From contig NZ_CP041360.1 of NCBI RefSeq assembly GCF_006965485.1, forward strand, positions 6,862,501 through 6,926,500: DNA of 64,000 nt, in the 5' to 3' direction. A program made the position numbers and the translations under genes. How positions within the stretch are numbered: position 1 is the first letter of the stretch; each line of letters starts with the position of its first letter. Shown here piece by piece: positions 61,101 through 64,000 of the stretch. The notes below the pieces were generated by a model. That model was not told where the DNA came from and ran no database searches. It saw only the letters and a list, made by a program, of their open reading frames with translations. This DNA comes from Spirosoma sp. KCTC 42546 (lineage in GTDB: Bacteria > Bacteroidota > Bacteroidia > Cytophagales > Spirosomataceae).

Positions 61101-61414
61101 CCACAGTGCCCATTTTCGAGAGTGCTTCGAACTTCAGTACCAACACCCAGGCCAACTCGTACTACGTAGAGAACGGTTCATACGCCCGGATGCAGTATCT
61201 GAACTTAGGCTACACCTTCCCAGCGGTGGTTCTGAACAAAGTGAACCTGAGCCGTTTGCGCTTATCTGTATCGGCCACTAACCTGTTCACCATCACCAAA
61301 TACTCGGGTCTTGATCCAGGCGTTGGTGGTTCGGCTGACCAGAACTTCGGTATCGACGTGGGTAACTATCCGGTTCAGCGTGGCTACAACGTGGGCTTAA
61401 GCTTCGGTTTCTAA
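58124..61414 (+). CDS. SusC/RagA-type TonB-dependent outer-membrane transporter
   Basis: A 1096-residue outer-membrane receptor with a signal peptide (cleavage after ASA), a CarboxypepD_reg-like domain (residues about 30-105: RLTGKITGTDGPVPGANVVL), the plug with SEVVVTGYSTENRRDVTG, and a large 22-strand barrel ending in GYNVGLSFGF, with a terminal Phe. It imports polymer fragments captured by the SusD lipoprotein using TonB energy. The substrate is not known; a carbohydrate is likely. Starts at 58088 and 58124 are both possible; the latter gives a standard signal. It precedes the SusD gene by 40 nt. No anti-sigma gene is adjacent. Confidence 0.94.
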   Translation: MKATLYRFLQTAFLGAVLLLWGLSASAQDRRLTGKITGTDGPVPGANVVLKGTQTGTSSDASGNFALNIRGANPVLVVSAIGFKTQEIQVGNRTAVTVSLEDDATALSEVVVTGYSTENRRDVTGAVSTVKPAQLKVVPSANVEQQLQGRVAGVTVITNGQPGTSSQVRVRGFGSFGGNQPLYVVDGVPTQNIQFLAPDDIESTTVLKDAASASIYGARAASGVIVLTTKKGQRRAQKLSVSYDGLFGATDPGKSLPILNPQEQADWSWQARKNDLYQAGTTPDATSFAGIAGGQYGSGLTPVLPDYLLVGSRSGLSASQVDLTAEAAKYNVNSANGAIYNVIPSNKAGTDWYAAITRVAPLMRHQLGFSGGTESSRFYISLGMQQQSGIVINNEFKKYNLRANTEFDITKKLRFGENFQISYVATKGILGGVGNQLGNATNNNSSAASDENEVLSAFRMPPIIPIYNSFGGYAGTAAPGFNNPRNPVADRMANANNGNFNIFGFGNAYLEYDVLPSLTLRSSIGGTYFSNYFNSYGRVQYENSENNTTYTYSEGSGYGLAWTFTNTATFKQKFGRHDIFALGGIEALNTGLGRNINGSGQNPFSQDPNYVTINTTTPGATRGVGSNYFLGNKFYSLFAQARYTYNDKYILTGVIRRDGSSQFAASNRYGVFPAASAAWRLSGEEFMKNLPWVSDLKVRGGYGIMGNSNYLSATNQFNLYGGGAGQGYDLGGTNNSISQGFYRSQIGNPEAKWESSITKNIGVDGTFFNNKLEVVLDFWQKDTKDLLYPLALPGVVGVRSSAPYKNVASMTNKGIDILVTNRGTLSGDLTYEVTGIASFLDNKITAIDPSVPYFNAGGTRLSTNVVRNQPGHDLSSFFGYNVIGLFNSKEEVAAAPTQDGAAPGRFRYQDTDGNGKINDDDRQFLGSPIPKFTGSITLTLKYKGFDLNTNLYASLGNKIFNNQRWFTDFYPSFTGAAMGGRVRDSWLPTHTNTTVPIFESASNFSTNTQANSYYVENGSYARMQYLNLGYTFPAVVLNKVNLSRLRLSVSATNLFTITKYSGLDPGVGGSADQNFGIDVGNYPVQRGYNVGLSFGF

Positions 61415-61454
61415 CATAACTCAAACTCATCTTATTTCTTAGGCAAATCGCACT

Positions 61455-63191
61455 ATGAAAAATCCGATTACAAAGGGGACCGTAGCCACTGCTCTGATGA
61501 TGCTGGTTACCTTCGCCTGTCAAGATAAATTCCTGGATGTACCGGCCACGGGTCAGTTATCTGGGGCTCAGTTAACCTCCAAAGCTGGTCTGGACGGGCT
61601 CTTGGTTGGCGCTTATGCCCAATTGAATGCCCGTGGTTTTTCCCAATCCGCCAGCTCGTTTAACTGGGTTCGCGGTAGTGTTTCCGGCGGAGATGCCAAC
61701 AAAGGCTCTAACTCCGGGGACTTTAACGCCCTGACGCCATTTCAAACCTATGGCATTTTAGCCACCAGCGGTGAAGTAAACGCCAAATGGAACGCTATGT
61801 ACGAAGGAGTTGCCCGGTGTAATTCGACCTTGCGCTCACTGGCTTCAGCCGGTTCAGATGTAACGGCCGCCGACAAAGCCCGCATCTCGGGGGAAGCTCG
61901 CTTCCTGCGCGCTCACTACTACTTTGAACTTAAGCGTTCGTTCAACAAAGTTCCGTATGTGGATGAAACGAAGGATTACGGTACGGGTATTGAAGCCGTC
62001 CCCAATAGCGCCGACATCTGGCCTAACATTGAGGCTGATTTCAAATACGCTGTTGACAACCTGCCTGCTAGCCAGGGAGCCGTGGGCCGGGCCAATAAAT
62101 GGGCGGCTACAGCTTATCTGGCTAAAACGTACCTCTATGAGAAGAAATACGCTGAAGCCAAAGCGCTCTTCGATCAGGTCATCGCCAGTGGAGTTACCTC
62201 GGATGGTAAAAAGTATGCGTTGAATACAAACTTCCAGGATAACTTCAATGCTGCCAAGGATAACAGCTCGGAGTCGGTGTTCGCTATTCAGGCGGCTGCC
62301 AACGCGGGTAACTCAGATAATGCCAACCCTGACCTCGTACTGAACTTCCCTTACAACACGGGTTCTAACGGTCCGGCTGGTTGCTGCGGATTCTTTGCCC
62401 CTAGCTTTGAACTGGCCAACTCGTTCCGGGTAGATGCCAATGGCTTACCCTTACTGGATGGCTCCTACAATTCAGCTGCAAACCAGTTGAAAACTGACCA
62501 GGGAATTGCGTCAAGTGCGCCGTTTACACCCGATGCGGGTCCAGTAGATCCTCGTCTGGACTGGTCGATAGGCCGTCGGGGTATTCCTTACCTGGATTGG
62601 CAGGTGCACCCAGGTCTGGACTGGATTCGTGACCAAGGTTTTGCTGGTCCTTACTCACCGATCAAGTTTGTGTTCTACAAATCGCAGGATAAAGTACTGA
62701 CCGATGGTAGCTCGTGGACGGATGGTTACTCGGCCATCAACTACAACATCATCCGCTACGCTGACGTGCTGCTGATGGCGGCTGAGTGCGAAGTGGAAGT
62801 AGGTAGCTTAGCAACCGCTCTATCGTATGTAAACCAGATTCGGAGTCGTGCCAAAGGCACTGCTTACGTGAAAACGGCAGCTGGTGCTAATGCAGCTAAC
62901 TATCAGATCGGTTTGTACACAGCGTTTGCCGACAAGGCTGCGGCTCGTACGGCGATCCAGTTTGAGCGGAAGTTGGAGCTGTCGGGCGAAGGTCACCGGT
63001 TCTATGACCTGGTTCGTTGGGGCACGGCCTCTACGGTGTTGAACGCCTTCATTGCTTACGAAGGCAAACTGTTGCCAGTGGGTTACACGGGTGCTAAATA
63101 CACCACCGGCAAAGATGAGTATCTGCCGATTCCGCAACAGCAGATTGACTCTCAGGGCAAGAGCATACTTGCTCAGAACCCAGGGTACTAA
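61455..63191 (+). CDS. SusD/RagB-family substrate-binding lipoprotein
   Basis: A 578-residue surface lipoprotein that binds substrate above the SusC barrel. The lipobox is FAC. The N-terminal part DKFLDVPATGQLSGAQL, the TPR-like helices in the middle (YLAKTYLYEKKYAEAKALFDQ), and the C-terminal SusD signature (ELSGEGHRFYDLVRWG, YLPIPQQQID) are all present. With the SusC gene it forms one import unit. The following hairpin closes the operon. Confidence 0.95.
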   Translation: MKNPITKGTVATALMMLVTFACQDKFLDVPATGQLSGAQLTSKAGLDGLLVGAYAQLNARGFSQSASSFNWVRGSVSGGDANKGSNSGDFNALTPFQTYGILATSGEVNAKWNAMYEGVARCNSTLRSLASAGSDVTAADKARISGEARFLRAHYYFELKRSFNKVPYVDETKDYGTGIEAVPNSADIWPNIEADFKYAVDNLPASQGAVGRANKWAATAYLAKTYLYEKKYAEAKALFDQVIASGVTSDGKKYALNTNFQDNFNAAKDNSSESVFAIQAAANAGNSDNANPDLVLNFPYNTGSNGPAGCCGFFAPSFELANSFRVDANGLPLLDGSYNSAANQLKTDQGIASSAPFTPDAGPVDPRLDWSIGRRGIPYLDWQVHPGLDWIRDQGFAGPYSPIKFVFYKSQDKVLTDGSSWTDGYSAINYNIIRYADVLLMAAECEVEVGSLATALSYVNQIRSRAKGTAYVKTAAGANAANYQIGLYTAFADKAAARTAIQFERKLELSGEGHRFYDLVRWGTASTVLNAFIAYEGKLLPVGYTGAKYTTGKDEYLPIPQQQIDSQGKSILAQNPGY

Positions 63192-63210
63192 GCCAATAGC
63201 TTACCTAAAT

Positions 63211-63258
63211 AATACAGAAAAGCCCGTCCTAACTAGTTAGAACGGGCTTTTCTGTATT
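63211..63258 (+). terminator. terminator of the SusCD operon
   Basis: An almost perfect 48-nt palindrome with arms AATACAGAAAAGCCCGT and ACGGGCTTTTCTGTATT and central CTAACTAGTTAG (one mismatch). It lies 20 nt after the SusD stop, and the right arm itself supplies a TTTT. Confidence 0.85.
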
Positions 63259-63314
63259 AAAACAATCTGCCTTTTGGCTAGTTATTTAGTCTATACAACA
63301 AATAGACAATTATC

Positions 63315-63575
63315 ATGGCTAATCACAAAACCACAGATCAGCCGGGCTCTAATGATTTGCAGCCCGGCCGCGAACGAAGCCGCAATCAAAACGCTCAGAA
63401 CAGCGGTGGTCAACGGCCTAATGGCGAGAAAACAATGACCAATGCCAACAAAAATAAGCAGGGCCCCGAAGACGAACACCTGTGGCCAACTGAGAGTAAA
63501 GCCGAACTTACTGAAGAACGGGGAGGTCACAGCCACTCAGGACACAGTGGCGACCGTAATGGAAGTAGGAAGTAG
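63315..63575 (+). CDS. small hydrophilic hypothetical protein
   Basis: An 86-residue protein rich in Asn, Gly, Gln, Glu, Arg, Lys and His with no hydrophobic core, so probably disordered. It has GGHSHSGHSGDRNGSRK at the C-terminus, a possible metal-binding His cluster. I do not recognise a family. Its composition resembles the N-terminal tail of the PdxA protein. The ATG has an A-rich upstream stretch (caattatcATG). It follows the SusCD terminator, so it has its own promoter. Confidence 0.5.
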   Translation: MANHKTTDQPGSNDLQPGRERSRNQNAQNSGGQRPNGEKTMTNANKNKQGPEDEHLWPTESKAELTEERGGHSHSGHSGDRNGSRK

Positions 63576-63603
63576 GTCCTAATGAATAATAGGGGTCGCC
63601 CGT

Positions 63604-63686
63604 GCGTAGAATGGATAATGAGTAGTGTTTCACGCCCGTGGACTTCATTATCCATTCTACATTATTCATTATTCATTATTCATTGC
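63604..63686. repeat. dispersed ATTCATT/ATGGATAATG inverted repeat, copy 3
   Basis: Left arm GTAGAATGGATAATGA (63606-63621) is the perfect reverse complement of TCATTATCCATTCTAC (63645-63660), followed by four ATTATTCATT-like units. It ends 3 nt before the ATG at 63689. Copies 1 and 2 are at 612-706 and 48121-48212. Confidence 0.8.
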
Positions 63687-63688
63687 CC

Positions 63689-64000
63689 ATGGATATAAAC
63701 CAACTCCGCGCAGAATTAAGACAGGAGCATAAAGATATTCTGGCCTATTGGCAACGGTATGCACCTGATGCCGATCACGGTGGATTCTATGGTCGAGTCA
63801 ATTACCAGAATCAACCTGATCCTAAAGCAGACAAAGGCATCGTACTGAACGCCCGTATCTTGTGGACATTCTCTGCGGCACTTCGGCATACCCATCACGA
63901 AGAATACCGAGCCACCGCCAATCAGGCTTTCCAATATATTCGTCAATATTTTATCGATCCGCAGTATGGTGGCGTGTATTGGTCAGTTGATGCGATGGGC
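63689..64000 (+). CDS. AGE-family epimerase (cellobiose 2-epimerase-like), 5' part
   Basis: The first 104 codons of a gene that continues beyond the window. The residues DHGGFYGRVNYQNQP and KGIVLNARILWTFSAALRHT match the N-terminal helices of the N-acylglucosamine 2-epimerase / cellobiose 2-epimerase family, an (alpha/alpha)6 barrel that isomerises sugars at C2. Such enzymes convert beta-1,4-mannobiose or cellobiose. Position after SusCD suggests a link with glycan use but they have separate terminators. A dispersed repeat lies directly before the start. Confidence 0.82.
   Translation, partial: MDINQLRAELRQEHKDILAYWQRYAPDADHGGFYGRVNYQNQPDPKADKGIVLNARILWTFSAALRHTHHEEYRATANQAFQYIRQYFIDPQYGGVYWSVDAMG

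Noticed and set aside
1..64000. tRNA, rRNA, insertion sequence, prophage or CRISPR array
   Set aside because: I looked in the gaps for T-loop and acceptor-type sequences, transposase motifs, and regular repeat-spacer units and found none that I could support.

Overview
The window looks like a chromosomal segment of a Bacteroidota bacterium of the order Cytophagales, most likely Spirosoma or a close relative. The grounds are a SusC/SusD outer-membrane pair, Bacteroidota-type -7 promoter boxes (TAnnTTTG), almost no Shine-Dalgarno sequences, lipoproteins ending in a cysteine lipobox, many secreted hydrolases, and families typical of the group (Bacteroidota-type AMP nucleosidase, DUF4918/SMUG2-like glycosylase, MarR-YceI pair). 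The genus is inference from general gene content. No rRNA, tRNA, CRISPR array, insertion sequence or prophage was recognised.

Layout. 0-9 kb: a DMT-type transporter, a RecB-like nuclease, an MFS exporter, a Cys-rich AT-rich orphan, argH, a Uma2-type protein, a secreted beta-propeller, a second MFS exporter, trpF and an Hsp20. 9-19 kb: a TPR protein, AMP nucleosidase, an HsdR_N-like nuclease domain, a MarR-YceI operon, an Omp85-like barrel, a GNAT, maf, a GH13 enzyme and a VapBC-like toxin-antitoxin pair. 19-26 kb: an RND tripartite efflux operon (adaptor, pump, outer-membrane factor) with a 54-bp inverted repeat inside it. 26-30 kb: M28 peptidase, sulfatase, pyrB, and a hicAB cassette followed by a 71-bp duplicate of the pyrB 3' end. 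30-37 kb: an operon of an ABC membrane domain without ATPase domain, HlyD and TolC, then a CocE-type hydrolase. 37-45 kb: a VWA protein and a DUF4918 glycosylase, two lipocalin-like lipoproteins, a GH29 fucosidase, a YbjQ-type protein, a beta-propeller lipoprotein and a MoxR-like ATPase that probably partners the VWA protein. 45-57 kb: IPT/TIG lipoprotein, 2-hydroxyacid dehydrogenase, PdxA with a long disordered N-terminal extension, YicC, Mpg, LepB, Ggt, a MacB-like permease and an NFACT/RqcH protein. 58-64 kb: SusC/SusD, a small hydrophilic protein, and the start of an AGE-family epimerase that runs off the window.

Most genes are single or in short operons. Real operons are MarR-YceI, VapBC, the RND trio, HicAB, ABC-HlyD-TolC (start and stop codons overlap), VWA-glycosylase, YicC-Mpg and SusCD. 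Most operon ends carry a long, locally unique inverted repeat; in two convergent pairs the stem takes in stop codons. Several genes have a perfect TAnnTTTG box only 4 to 7 nt before the ATG, which predicts leaderless mRNAs. A separate dispersed repeat built from ATTCATT/ATGGATAATG units lies just 5' of three genes and creates false N-terminal extensions.

The observations most worth following are the pyrB/hicAB duplication, the secretion-type operon lacking an ATPase, the PdxA fusion to a Q/N/R-rich tail, and the hairpin and leaderless-promoter patterns. I did not find a clearly new multi-gene defence or biosynthetic system.
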